Below are positions 30,751 through 40,583 of a stretch of DNA of 64,000 nucleotides, in pieces. The DNA is from Synechococcales cyanobacterium CRU_2_2 (lineage in GTDB: Bacteria > Cyanobacteriota > Cyanobacteriia > PCC-9006 > JAAUQQ01). The DNA lies in contig JAAUOP010000006.1 of the NCBI GenBank assembly GCA_012034805.1, positions 1-64,000 on the forward strand. The letters run 5' to 3'. Every line of letters starts with the position of its first letter. Positions within the stretch are counted from its first letter, which is position 1. The position numbers and the translations under genes were made by a program. The notes under the pieces were generated by a model, which was given only the letters and a program-made list of their open reading frames with translations, was not told the origin of the DNA and did not search any database.

Positions 30751-31968
30751 CTAGGCAATACTGCCGCGTTTGCGAGCTTCCTTGAACGAGGTGCCGACAT
30801 TGCGCAAACCCGCCTTCACCATTTGTCGCTCTAGCATCGCAAAAAAACGAGCGCGATCGCCCCCCCGCACCACCGCCTGATTGTGCGCCTCCGCCAAAGC
30901 CACCGGATAGCCGTAACCCTTGTGCACCTGGCCCAACACCAAACTCAGCGCCGAACCCAACAACGTCGCATCTTCCCCCACCCAGGCCGGAAACTCCAGC
31001 CGTGCGATCTCTGCGCCCACATGGACATAGCAAAAATAAATCGTTTGTTGTAGACCATACTCCGCCAAAATCTTGGCCGAACTGCGCCACAGCGGCCCCC
31101 GCTCTCCCGGCCGCAGCATCGTAGACCACAGCGTTACATCTCGCAGCGGCGTAAAAACCTGACAGGGTGCGCCATCACCTCGGCCTTCGCAGTGGGTTGC
31201 ACAATCTGGGAAGTCGTAGGGGCAAGATTGCAAGCGCAAAAAATTGAGCGACTCGGTGCTGCGTGAGGCGCTGACATAGCCAACAAATGGCACCCGCAGC
31301 GCCTGCAGCTGCTCCCAGGCTTCGAGAATCGGGGGCAAGATGCGATCGCGCGCCTCCCCCGGCAATCCATCCAAAAACCAGTAAATCAACGAGCCATCGA
31401 CCAGGGCTAAGGTTGGAGCCAGGGTTGAAGCCAGGGTCGCAAGTGAAGCCTGGGGCGGGCTTGAAGCTATCCCCGCCGCCAGTTCTGCCAGCATTTCCAC
31501 CTCGGTAACGGTTCGCCGATAGCCCATCCATTCCTCGGTACCGATGCCCCATTTGCGTGCCCCGTAGAGGTCGTCGGATTGGTAAAAGACCTCGGGCAGG
31601 CTGTCGAGCAACGGTTGGCGGTTTTGACCATAGTGCAAGACGACGCGACCAATGTTGATTAGATAACAGTAGGCAATTTCGTGGTGGCTGGGGGCGATTT
31701 GGGAGCCATCGGTGGCAAGGACGGTGTGCTGGGCAGGTGGGGTTGCGATCGCAACTTTTGTCTCCATTGGCTCCATTGGCTCGGCGGCGGTGAAGCTGAG
31801 GCGATCGCGCCACTCCTGTCCCATCTGCACCAAGATTGCCTGGTGCTGGGCGGCCTGGGTGACCAAATGCTGGGCTCGCTCCAACCTCGTCCGACTCGCC
31901 GCCGCTTCCTGGGCAAGGTGGTTACTAATCCCCTGCATTTGTAGTGCCAACTTAGTCAGATCCAGCAT
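30751..31968 (-). CDS. NurA-domain nuclease-like protein
   Basis: TVLATDGSQIAPSHHEIAYCYLINIGRVVLHYG...LALVDGSLIYWFLDG...VGYVSASRSTESLNFLRLQ. Confidence 0.82.
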   Translation of the reverse strand: MLDLTKLALQMQGISNHLAQEAAASRTRLERAQHLVTQAAQHQAILVQMGQEWRDRLSFTAAEPMEPMETKVAIATPPAQHTVLATDGSQIAPSHHEIAYCYLINIGRVVLHYGQNRQPLLDSLPEVFYQSDDLYGARKWGIGTEEWMGYRRTVTEVEMLAELAAGIASSPPQASLATLASTLAPTLALVDGSLIYWFLDGLPGEARDRILPPILEAWEQLQALRVPFVGYVSASRSTESLNFLRLQSCPYDFPDCATHCEGRGDGAPCQVFTPLRDVTLWSTMLRPGERGPLWRSSAKILAEYGLQQTIYFCYVHVGAEIARLEFPAWVGEDATLLGSALSLVLGQVHKGYGYPVALAEAHNQAVVRGGDRARFFAMLERQMVKAGLRNVGTSFKEARKRGSIA

Positions 31969-32794
31969 CGCTCACGCCCCGTTCGGGAAATGGCCAACCG
32001 CAGAACGTCTCCAAGTCTAACAGCTCGATCTGTTCATCTGCTGCCGCCGCCTGCCGGTCTGGAGCGACGTTATAGCCCCAATCTGCTAAGAACAAGCGGA
32101 CTTCCTGCAGGTCTGCTTGGACTTGAACGGCTTGCAGCGCTGGCAGGCGGTCTTCGATGAACCAAAGGGAGGGCTGGGCAGCCGCTTGACCTTGGGGGTG
32201 GGAGATGAGATTGCGGTTAAAATTGCCTTGGAGATCGCGCAGGGTTTGATATTTGGGCTGTCGGATTTCCTTACCAATGATTTGCTCCGGCGCAAGCTCG
32301 ACGCCGCCCTGGGCCAGGAGCTGACGGATGAAGCGACCTTCCTTGGTGGAGACGATATACAACTGCGTGGCGCTGCGCTGAACCCGACTGATCAGATCGA
32401 GGACGCCGGGGTAGAAGTGGTGGAGGGCAAGCCAAGCCTCGAGCTGGGTTTGAATTTGGCGATCGCGCTCCCCATCCACCTGGGCCACCAGCTCCTGTGG
32501 CTGTTTCTGGGCTGCCTCCGCAATTTGTCTGACTAAAATCGGCCAGTTTTCCAAAATTTCAGCGTCACCGACACCCTGAACCAGCGCTGCCACCAGCACC
32601 GGCATCTCCCAGCCCGTTTCGATCACGGGGCGAAGCTTGCGAAAGCGATCTTCGAGCCCCATCGGTTCGACGGTTTCATCTTCATCCACGCCCCAACAGC
32701 GCGCGTAGGCCCGCCAAGCTGTCTGCCAGTATTCTCGCAGCCCGTCACAGATGACCCCGTCAAAGTCCAGTACCAAGAGATCCGGTTCAGCCAT
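31952..32794 (-). CDS. HAD family hydrolase, 17-bp overlap with the downstream NurA-like ORF
   Basis: LLVLDFDGVICDGLREYWQTAW; LYIVSTKEGRFIRQLL; WFIEDRLPALQAVQ. Confidence 0.88.
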   Translation of the reverse strand: MAEPDLLVLDFDGVICDGLREYWQTAWRAYARCWGVDEDETVEPMGLEDRFRKLRPVIETGWEMPVLVAALVQGVGDAEILENWPILVRQIAEAAQKQPQELVAQVDGERDRQIQTQLEAWLALHHFYPGVLDLISRVQRSATQLYIVSTKEGRFIRQLLAQGGVELAPEQIIGKEIRQPKYQTLRDLQGNFNRNLISHPQGQAAAQPSLWFIEDRLPALQAVQVQADLQEVRLFLADWGYNVAPDRQAAAADEQIELLDLETFCGWPFPERGVSDAGSD

Positions 32795-33027
32795 GACAAA
32801 AATCCTTGGGAACGAGCTCTCAGAAGCGAGGGTCAAATTAGACCATCCCCACCTCACCAGCCACTAACCAAAACCAACCAAACCTCTTACGGGAGCCAGT
32901 GATTGCTCCAGCGTTGAGCGATCGAACAGTGGGAGCCCTTCCCTAACCCTCAGATGGTTGAGTCCGACTCACCAAAAGTAGGCTCTGTTCGATTTTTACT
33001 TTCGATTTTCACTTCTTAAGCAATTAG

Positions 33028-33099
33028 CTGGGGTGCTAGGATTCGAACCCAGGAATGGCGAGACCAAAACCCGCTGCCTTACCACTTGGCGACACCCCA
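33028..33099 (-). tRNA. tRNA-Gln (anticodon TTG)
   Basis: Reverse complement TGGGGTGTCGCCAAGTGGTAAGGCAGCGGGTTTTGGTCTCGCCATTCCTGGGTTCGAATCCTAGCACCCCAG folds as a tRNA; T-loop GGTTCGAATCC. Confidence 0.96.
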
Positions 33100-33165
33100 T
33101 CGGCGTTTGCCTTTGTAAGGATAGCAGTATTGACCCGGTCTCTGTCAAGGGCTGTGCGCAAAAAA

Positions 33166-33240
33166 CTGTGCCCAACAACCTGTGTCCAACAACCTGTGTC
33201 CAACAACCTGTGTCCAACAACCTGTGCCCAACAACCTGTC
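33166..33240. repeat. 14-bp tandem repeat (CAACAACCTGTGTC) x about 5
   Basis: Direct reading. Confidence 0.92.
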
Positions 33241-33305
33241 CTCCCCCTGCCCAATAACCTGTCCTTCTCCTACAGGAATCCCACCACCGACGCCGTTGCC
33301 TTTTG

Positions 33306-35606
33306 CTACGCCGAGGCCCGATAGCGCTTCAGGAGGGGGCGCAGCCGCACCACGGTCAGCAAAATGGCCAGCAGCGCATCGAATCCCCCCGGTTTTTTGC
33401 GACGTTTCCACTCGGTCATTTCACCGTAGAGCAGCTGAACGATTTGGCGATGGGACTGCGACGGCAAAGCCTCGGAAAATTGAACCGAGACCCATGTTTG
33501 ACGCCCTTGGCCAAAGACCCGCAACACCTGCCCCGGCAGTTGTAGATTTTCGGCGTGTAGATTTTCGGGGTATGAATTCTCGGGGTATGAACTTTCTGGG
33601 TATGAACTTTCTGGGTATGAACTTTCCGGGTTGAGCCACAGCTCCGCCTCGGCTCCTGGCTGTAGCTCTAGGGGAAATCCGAAGACCGCAGAGGCTCCCC
33701 CTTCCGATAGATCCTGGAGCACGCCTTCATATTCTCGCTCGACCAGCATCTGGTCTGGGCCGGGCTGCTCGCGGATGAGCAAACGACAGGGTCGCTTGAG
33801 GGGGAAGCGATCGAGGCTGCGGCGAATGGGTTGATCGATCGCCGATAAAATCGACGCCCCCATCAGCAGACAGTTATAGCCCAACCAAAAGTAAATCGGA
33901 AATTGGTTGTCCCAAGGCGCGGGCCACAGCCACAGCCACTGGCCCACCAGCTGCACCATCACGCAGCCTAAACTCAAGGCCAACATCAAAATTAGCGGTA
34001 GACTGTGCTCAAAGTTATAGTGCTTGCCGTCCAGCTTGACGCCCTTGCGCGTCACCCGGCTCACCTTGCGAAATGGATTGCCCAGCAACCGCACGAGCCG
34101 ACTGACCGCCGGGAAGCAAAACGTGGTTTCGTAAACATCGTACCAAAATTGAGAAATGCGGTAGTCTGTGGACCAGCCCTGTACGGCAATGCTAAAAAAC
34201 CAAAACGGCGCAAAATAATACAAGATCTCTGCAAGCGTTGCATCCAGCAAAGCCAGATTTCCGTAGATGCACAACAAGGGCGTGATCAATAGAATTAACC
34301 GCAAAAAGGGCTGAATGCAGGCAATAAACTGAGTGACCAAAAAGCTCTTTTGTCCCCAATTGAGCCGCTGAGCTAAGGGCAAGTCTTTCCCGCAAAAATA
34401 GACCTGCCAGTTACCTTGGAGCCAACGCAAACGCTGGTCAATAAAGTCATTATATGTTCGGGTTGATTCTCCCATGCTGAGGATTTCGTTCAGATAGATA
34501 ATTCGCTGGCCATGGGTCAACATTTTGAGCGAGGTTTGATAATCTTCTACGCAGCACTTGATGAAATAGCCGCCGATTTGATCGAGGCTCGATCGCCGTA
34601 CCACGTAAGAGCTACCGCAGCAAATGACACTATTAAAGACATCTCGACAAGATTGAACAGAGCCAAAAAATAACTCGAGGTCATTGGGTAAAAAGTCAGA
34701 TAAGCCAAGATTACGGGCGTGATAATCCGGGTTATAAAAATATTGAGGCGTCTGAACAAGGGAAATTTGACTTTGCTGAAAAAACCGACCGTTCGAATCA
34801 AAAAAATTGCGAAAGGGTACAAAGTCTGCGTCTACGATCGCAACGAGTTCTCCCCCGATTTGGGTCAGCGCATGATTGAGATTGCCTGCCTTCGCATGGT
34901 CATTATTCGGTCGAGTCAGATATTGACAACCGAGCTCTGCGGCCATGGCTCGAATCTGGGGACGTCGCGTATCATCCAGAATATAAATCGTCTTATTGGG
35001 GTAGTCCATTGCCTGACAGCCCATCACCGTTCGCCGCACAATGAAATCAGGCTCGTTGTAGGTGGGCACAAGAACATCAACACTAGGCAAGTAATTGCCG
35101 GAGATAACCGCTTGTTGGTCGCGATCGGCTTGGCGCGATCGCAACTTGTCCGTTGCGAAAATCGTCTGCATCGAGTTCAAAACTGCTGACAAGATACAGA
35201 CACATTCCACCCCAAAGAGCATGAGCCCCAGAGTTTGTTCTAGCGGCGTGGAGAAATCGAGGGTGGAGAGCGATCGCCAGACCAGATAGCGCAGCGCCAA
35301 CACTATCAAAATGGGCCGAAAAATTAACCGCGTCAAGTTATTCGGCGGCAAAAAACGCAGCATCATGGTCGCCAACAGCACCAGTGCCAAGGGCAAAATG
35401 ATCCGCTCTGACCCCATGGGCAGGGCTAGGAAATCGGGCAGCGTATTGGCGATAGAAACCGGAGGACGCTGACGGTAGGCGTCGAGCGGGCCTTGGCTGT
35501 TGAGCCGACTGAGGTAAAACAGCGTACCCGAGACGACGAGACTCAAGCCAAAAAAAGCTTTGACGGGCCAAGCGATCGCCTGCCGCCACAGTCCGAGAAG
35601 ATTCAT
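33306..35606 (-). CDS. Cellulose-synthase-like GT2 glycosyltransferase with C-terminal PilZ domain
   Basis: VLVPTYNEPDFIVRRT, IVDADFVP, VEDYQTSL, QRLRWLQGNWQ (QxxRW); PilZ-like PLKRPCRLLIRE...DLSEGGASAVF. Confidence 0.9.
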   Translation of the reverse strand: MNLLGLWRQAIAWPVKAFFGLSLVVSGTLFYLSRLNSQGPLDAYRQRPPVSIANTLPDFLALPMGSERIILPLALVLLATMMLRFLPPNNLTRLIFRPILIVLALRYLVWRSLSTLDFSTPLEQTLGLMLFGVECVCILSAVLNSMQTIFATDKLRSRQADRDQQAVISGNYLPSVDVLVPTYNEPDFIVRRTVMGCQAMDYPNKTIYILDDTRRPQIRAMAAELGCQYLTRPNNDHAKAGNLNHALTQIGGELVAIVDADFVPFRNFFDSNGRFFQQSQISLVQTPQYFYNPDYHARNLGLSDFLPNDLELFFGSVQSCRDVFNSVICCGSSYVVRRSSLDQIGGYFIKCCVEDYQTSLKMLTHGQRIIYLNEILSMGESTRTYNDFIDQRLRWLQGNWQVYFCGKDLPLAQRLNWGQKSFLVTQFIACIQPFLRLILLITPLLCIYGNLALLDATLAEILYYFAPFWFFSIAVQGWSTDYRISQFWYDVYETTFCFPAVSRLVRLLGNPFRKVSRVTRKGVKLDGKHYNFEHSLPLILMLALSLGCVMVQLVGQWLWLWPAPWDNQFPIYFWLGYNCLLMGASILSAIDQPIRRSLDRFPLKRPCRLLIREQPGPDQMLVEREYEGVLQDLSEGGASAVFGFPLELQPGAEAELWLNPESSYPESSYPESSYPENSYPENLHAENLQLPGQVLRVFGQGRQTWVSVQFSEALPSQSHRQIVQLLYGEMTEWKRRKKPGGFDALLAILLTVVRLRPLLKRYRASA

Positions 35607-35607
35607 T

Positions 35608-35675
35608 GCAGTTTAGACAGAAATGCAGTTTAGACAGAAATGCAGTTTGGACGGAAATGCAGTTTGGACGGAAAT
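35608..35675. repeat. 17-bp tandem repeat (GCAGTTTAGACAGAAAT / GCAGTTTGGACGGAAAT) x4
   Basis: Direct reading. Confidence 0.92.
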
Positions 35676-35777
35676 AAGGTGAAAGGGCTAACGCGAATAA
35701 GGTGAAAGGGCTGAGGTGAGAATTGCGGCGATCGCCCCGTGATAAGCGCCCCGTGATAAGCGCCCCATAACGATCGC

Positions 35778-37108
35778 TTAGGACGCCAAACGGCCCGCCA
35801 TCGTGCGCAAACGACTCCAGAGCTTGCGATCGGCCTGGGGTTCACCCTGGCGCGCAAACGTTACCCGACCCGTGTAGCCGATGTAGCAAAGATTTCCCGA
35901 AGCCACCTTTTGATCCGAAACCAGCGCTGTGGTTGCCTGACCCGGCAATTTTACCCGTACCTGGGTGTGGCGGGGCAGGTTGCGCTGGAGCGGCGTCAGC
36001 ACGTCTTGCCCCGCGACCAACCGGCCCACGCCTCCCCGAATCATGCTGACTTCCCCTTGCAGAACAATATTGTCTGCGCCGTGCAGCTGCACTTCTGCAG
36101 GGGTGCCAATTTGCAGTGAACCCAGGGCATTTTCATCGACCACGGCATCCACCCAGCGCTGTTCGCAGTCCATCATCTGACCGAGGGAATCCCCCTGCTG
36201 AACAAACTGACCCGGCTGGGCCGAGAGATCCCACAGGACGCCATTCACCGGCGCACTAACTTGGGAGAGCTGTTGTTTTTGAATTTCTGCTCGCACCTTG
36301 AGGAACTCTGCCTGGGTATTTTTAAGCGCCTGGCCCAGTAGTAAGACCTGCTGGTGTCCGGCCACAATTTGCAGTTCTAGCTCTTGCTTGCGAATGCTGG
36401 GGTCATAGTTGCTGCGGGTGCGGGTGAGGGTGAGCCCACGACCCACGGCGTTTTGGCTCACTTTCTGGGCCGCAATGCGGTTCTCGAGGCTGTTGACTTC
36501 GCTGGCGCGCTGATCCCGCTCGGATTTGGCAATATCGACATCAATGGACGGGACGGCTCCCTGCTGCTTGAGGGCGGCGAGGCGCTGGTAGTTGAGTTCG
36601 GCGAGTTGCAGGCGCGATCGCCCCCCTGCAATTCCGACTCGAGTTGCTGAATTTGTAGCCCCATTTCGGAGCCTTCGAGGGTGATTTGCTCGCTGGCATC
36701 CTGGCTGACGAAACTGAGCATTTTTTGCTTTTGCAGGAGCTGGGACTGAGCCCCCGTCAGCTCAAACTGCTGTTGCCTGAGGCGGCTCAATAACTCCTGA
36801 CCCTTGACCTCGCTGGCGCGGCTGTTGGTGATGCGAAAAACCGGGGCAGCTTTGCTGATGGCGTCACCGGTACGAAAGACCAGCGGTTCGAGAATGCCAT
36901 CTTCGGGCGCTTTGAGATCGACCAGGGCACCATTGACGACAGCATCGACGCTAATGACAGAAGTCATGCGGGTTTGTAGATACTGATATGACCAATACAA
37001 GAGGCCGATGCCAGCTCCCAGAACGAGCAGATTCGCAAGGGGCGATCGCAGGGAAACAGACTCATTTTCAGCAAGACGATTGCCTAAAACCATAGGAGAG
37101 AACAACAC
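35778..37108 (-). CDS. HlyD family periplasmic adaptor, frameshifted at C6 (36621-36626)
   Basis: Lipoyl/HlyD halves VDAVVNGALVDLKAPEDGILEPLVFRTGDAIS and APVNGVLWDLSAQPGQFVQQGDSLGQM; one extra base gives LQLAELNYQRLAALKQQGAVPSIDVDIAKSERDQRASEVNSLENRIAAQK. Confidence 0.85.
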
Positions 37109-37592
37109 GGTAGAGCATTATTAAAGGAAGAAAAAAGTCGAAAACACCCAAATCCACTAGCCTAGTCCAGATCTATCTCCGTTGACTTCACTCGAAGACA
37201 GTCTTATGCAAGACTTGTACAACCCCACTGTTATTTATAGCGTCATACGGCTCTTTTTTGAGTTATATATCTTACTTTTTCTACGAGCGGCAAATATAAG
37301 AATCTACCGGGAGCTTGCTTTGATGAGATCCGGCTCTCATTTTTCGCAGGATCGATGAGCGCTTTGTCTGGCAAAGCATAAAGATTTGATGAAGAGCTTT
37401 CCATCTCCCCCAAAATATGGGTTTGAAGGGCTGTAGAGAAACGACTCAGCTCTAGATCGTATGGGTATAAAATAATTAAGCTGCAATGCGGTTGCTGCTT
37501 GGCTTTAAGTTAGCTACTGGAGCAACTGCTTGCTCCAGTTTCGGTCTGAGCATTTGGCATTGCCGATTATTGCTGATTGATGGGATGTTTGC

Positions 37593-37617
37593 CGTAGGAA
37601 CGAACCGCTGTTCGTCC
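37593..37617. repeat. Short palindromic repeat GTAGGAACGAACCGCTGTTCGTCC
   Basis: Same GGACGAAC...GTTCGTCC theme at 53787-53833 and 55212-55235. Confidence 0.55.
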
Positions 37618-37622
37618 AGCTT

Positions 37623-37982
37623 TTGCAAAGCCTTGAGCGCCTCACGGGTCAAACGGATCTGATCGAAGCGCTCGATGGTCGCTGGTGTCCGACGGAATAC
37701 AAGCAGGGAAAACGGAGTGAGTTTGAATTTGAAAGTGAATTTGACAACAATGTAATGATGCGATGCAAGTTTGTGCCCAGGATCTTTGCTTGGAAGAGAT
37801 GCTAAGACAACTGATTGCCCTCGGCTATGTCTATGCCCAGCCCCATCGGTGCCAGTCCGTGGAAATTCCGAATGTGCAGAGTGCGCTGAATGTAGAGTGC
37901 GCTGAATATTGCCGGGTTTGATCCGGACTGGGGCGATTTGCATACGGTGCGCTACGGTCGGTCTTGGCTGGCGCTAGAACTG
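37623..37982 (+). pseudogene. Decayed cas4-cas1 remnant
   Basis: LTGQTDLIEALDGRWCPTEYKQGK (RecB motifs II/III), MQVCAQDLCLEEMLRQ...GYVYAQPHRCQSVEI (Cas4 QxCAQxLCLEEM), NIAGFDPDWGDLHTVRYGRSWLALEL (Cas1-like GFDPxxGxLHxxRYGRxxLAL); three frames, no full ORF. Confidence 0.72.
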
Positions 37983-38082
37983 CACTTTCCGCAACAACAC
38001 TTTCCGCAACAGCACTTCCCGCAACAGCACTTCCCGCAACACTTCCCGCAACAGCACTTTCCGCAACAGCACTTTCCGTAAC
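37983..38082. repeat. 15-bp tandem repeat (CGCAACAGCACTTTC) x about 6-7
   Basis: Direct reading; reads FPQQH in the Cas1-like frame. Confidence 0.92.
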
Positions 38083-38207
38083 AACGCAACCTCTGCGATT
38101 TACAATGGCCCTTGAGCGTAAGCTCCGAACACAAAGCTAGAATGGCTTCGCAAGCTTGCGGAGAAATCGCCACCCCAATCCCCCCACCCACGTTCAACCC
38201 CATCCCC

Positions 38208-38516
38208 ATGTCCGAAGCCGCCGTTGGAATGATCCAAATTGACGGGTTCCCCGGAACCCTCGCCGCTGCCGATGCCATGCTCAAAGCCGCGCGGGTCACG
38301 CTCGTACAATTTGACCTCGCCGAGCGCGCCAACTTTTACCTCGTGATTCGTGGCCCCAACTCTGAAGTGCAACGGGCCATGCCCGCAGGCATCAAAGCCG
38401 CTGAAGACGTCAAGGCCGAGGTCGTCAATTATTACATCGTGCCGAATCCTCCTGACAACATCGTCGATGTCTTAACCCTTGGCTTCAGCGACGCCTCCTT
38501 ACCCTTTCGGTCTTAA
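38208..38516 (+). CDS. ccmK3: Carboxysome shell (BMC) protein, CcmK3-like
   Basis: AVGMIQIDGFPGTLAAADAMLKAARVTLVQFDLAERANFYLVIRGPNSEVQRAM...HYIVPNPPDN-type end; upstream partner of a CcmK4. Confidence 0.85.
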   Translation: MSEAAVGMIQIDGFPGTLAAADAMLKAARVTLVQFDLAERANFYLVIRGPNSEVQRAMPAGIKAAEDVKAEVVNYYIVPNPPDNIVDVLTLGFSDASLPFRS

Positions 38517-38608
38517 GTGCCCAGCGGTTCAGGCTAGCCCGTCGGGTAGATGGCCCGCTTTAGCCTAGTATTAATAGTTGTCTGTCCGTTTGCCGTTAGG
38601 AGTTTGCA

Positions 38609-38956
38609 ATGTCGATTGAGGCTGTCGGTTCCCTAGAGACAAAAGGCTTTCCGCCCATGCTGGCGGCGGCGGATGCCATGGTCAAAGCAGGCCGGATAAC
38701 CGTGGTGGGTTATCTCCGCGCCGGGAGTGCGCGTTTCACGGTGAATATTCGGGGCGCGGTGTCTGAAGTCAAGACGGCGATGGAAGCGGGCCGGGCAGCA
38801 GCTGAGAATACACCGGGCGGCACCCTGGAAACCTGGGTGATTATTCCCCGTCCCCACGAGAATGTTGAGGCCGTTTTGCCCATTGCCTATAGTCCTGAAT
38901 CTGAACCCTATCGGGTGTCTCCGGGCAGTAGTAATCGTTTGCCTGCCGCTTCTTAA
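38609..38956 (+). CDS. ccmK4: Carboxysome shell (BMC) protein, CcmK4-like
   Basis: EAVGSLETKGFPPMLAAADAMVKAGRITVVGYLRAGSARFTVNIRGAVSEVKTAMEAG. Confidence 0.9.
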   Translation: MSIEAVGSLETKGFPPMLAAADAMVKAGRITVVGYLRAGSARFTVNIRGAVSEVKTAMEAGRAAAENTPGGTLETWVIIPRPHENVEAVLPIAYSPESEPYRVSPGSSNRLPAAS

Positions 38957-38979
38957 AGCGCCGGGGGTCGGATTACGAG

Positions 38980-39393
38980 ATGGTTGAATTGCCGTCGATT
39001 ACCATACAGACCGTTTGGGCGGTTCTCAATGATGAGGTAGATGATGCCACAGCCAATGCCTTGGTGTGGCAGGTGTTGGGCTATCGTTGGGTCGGCGATC
39101 GCCCCCAGGACGATCGCTGGAATAATCGCTGGAACACCGAAGCCGTCGCCCCAGACTGGCGCGACGCCTATCCAGAGCCTCCCAACTTCATTGAGAGCCG
39201 TCCGGCAACGGTCAAGCTGACGCGATCGATTCCACCGTCAGACAAACAATTGCTCAAGGAACAGCTTCAGTTTCAGGGCTACAAAATCGGTGAGTTGACG
39301 CCGCGCAAGACCCGCCGAGCCACGATCGCCAACTATCTGCTCAGTTATTTGAATCAGCTCAATCTCAACTCGCCAGAGGCAACCGAGTCATAG
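38980..39393 (+). CDS. DUF1823 family protein
   Basis: RPATVKLTRSIPPSDKQLLKEQLQFQGYKIGELTPRKTRRATIANYLLSYL. Confidence 0.85.
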   Translation: MVELPSITIQTVWAVLNDEVDDATANALVWQVLGYRWVGDRPQDDRWNNRWNTEAVAPDWRDAYPEPPNFIESRPATVKLTRSIPPSDKQLLKEQLQFQGYKIGELTPRKTRRATIANYLLSYLNQLNLNSPEATES

Positions 39394-40583
39394 CTGGAGC
39401 TCGCGCTCCAGGGCTTCCGTATGCATCGGCATGGGGAGCCTGACCGTGACGCAGGTGCCCTCGGAGGTGCTGACGAGAGTGATATTACCGCCGTGCAGTT
39501 CGGTGCAGGTTTTGGCGATCGCCAGCCCCAGCCCAGCCCCAGTTTTGATCTTGGCATTCTCTGCTCGAAAGAATGGTTTGAACACATGATCTTGGTCGGC
39601 AGCGGGAATGCCCATGCCCTGATCTTGAATCAAAAACGTTGCCTCGGTTTTGTCGTAGGTGAGCACGAAGTCAACCTGGGTTTCGGGCAGGGAGTAGGTC
39701 AGCGCATTGACAAGCAAATTGCGGAGGATCGATCGCAAGAGCTTGGGATCGCCCTGGACAGAAATCGCCTCAGGTAGAAGTTTGCAAGTGATCCGGCAGG
39801 GTATGGCTTCGACAGAGAGCTCGGTCGAATCGTTTGCCGGCATACTTGCCACCAAATCCGTTACGAACTGGTTCAGATTGAGAACAACAGGCTCGAACTG
39901 GAGTAATCCCGTTTCCGATTGCCCCACCAAATCAGCGCATCATTGAGCAACGAAGTCATCAGTTTGACCGATTCGCGAATGCGCTTGAGGTGGCGATGGA
40001 TGCGCGCTTTGCTCCAGCCATCCCCGTAGTGTTCGATCAGTTCGTTGGATGACAAGATGACCGTCAGCGGTGTCCGATAGGCTCGAGAGAGCAGAGGCAA
40101 GAGCTGGGATTGTAGCGAGGCCAAAGGGTCAGCTGGGGGATGGGCCAAATCTGGGACTAGCTCGGTGATCCGGGGCTCGGAGGTATTTGGAGGTTTAGGC
40201 TCCGATCGCGTTGGACTCGAGGATCCAGATGCTCTTGCTTGGGCCAGTTGAGCCTTAACCTCTTCGAGTTCCTGGCGCTGGCCGACGATGAGCAACACTG
40301 CGAAATAGGCCAGTGCACCGAGCATGGGTGCAGTGAAGGCAAAACACAACAGAAAGCGATCGCGCATCAATTCCGTCACTGCCGCTTGATCCCCCTGGGG
40401 GAGGCGATCGCCGACAAAGTGGTAGAGCTGCGCCAGAAACAAGGCCCAAGCGATCGCCCCCACCGAGCTACTGATGAGCCAAAGCCGCAGCCGCAGCCGA
40501 GCCGATTGTTTTGCCGATGAACTGGCCGATGGACTGGCCGATGAACTGATCGGGTCAGATGGCTGATTTACAAACACGAACAC
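39388..40583 (-). CDS. Sensor histidine-kinase-like membrane protein with degenerate H-box, frameshifted at AAA 39929-39931
   Basis: LLSRAYRTPLTVILSSNELIEHYGDGW (HisKA-like), NLLVNALTYSLPETQ...DQGMGIPAADQDHVFKPFFRAENAKIKTGAGLGLAIAKTCTELHGG (HATPase). Confidence 0.82.

Noticed and set aside
33166-33240. Possible CRISPR or iteron array
   Set aside because: 14-bp back-to-back units with no spacers; no rep gene nearby.
37983-38082. CRISPR-like array beside the cas relic
   Set aside because: Contiguous 15-bp tandem repeats without unique spacers; it is a minisatellite, not a CRISPR array.
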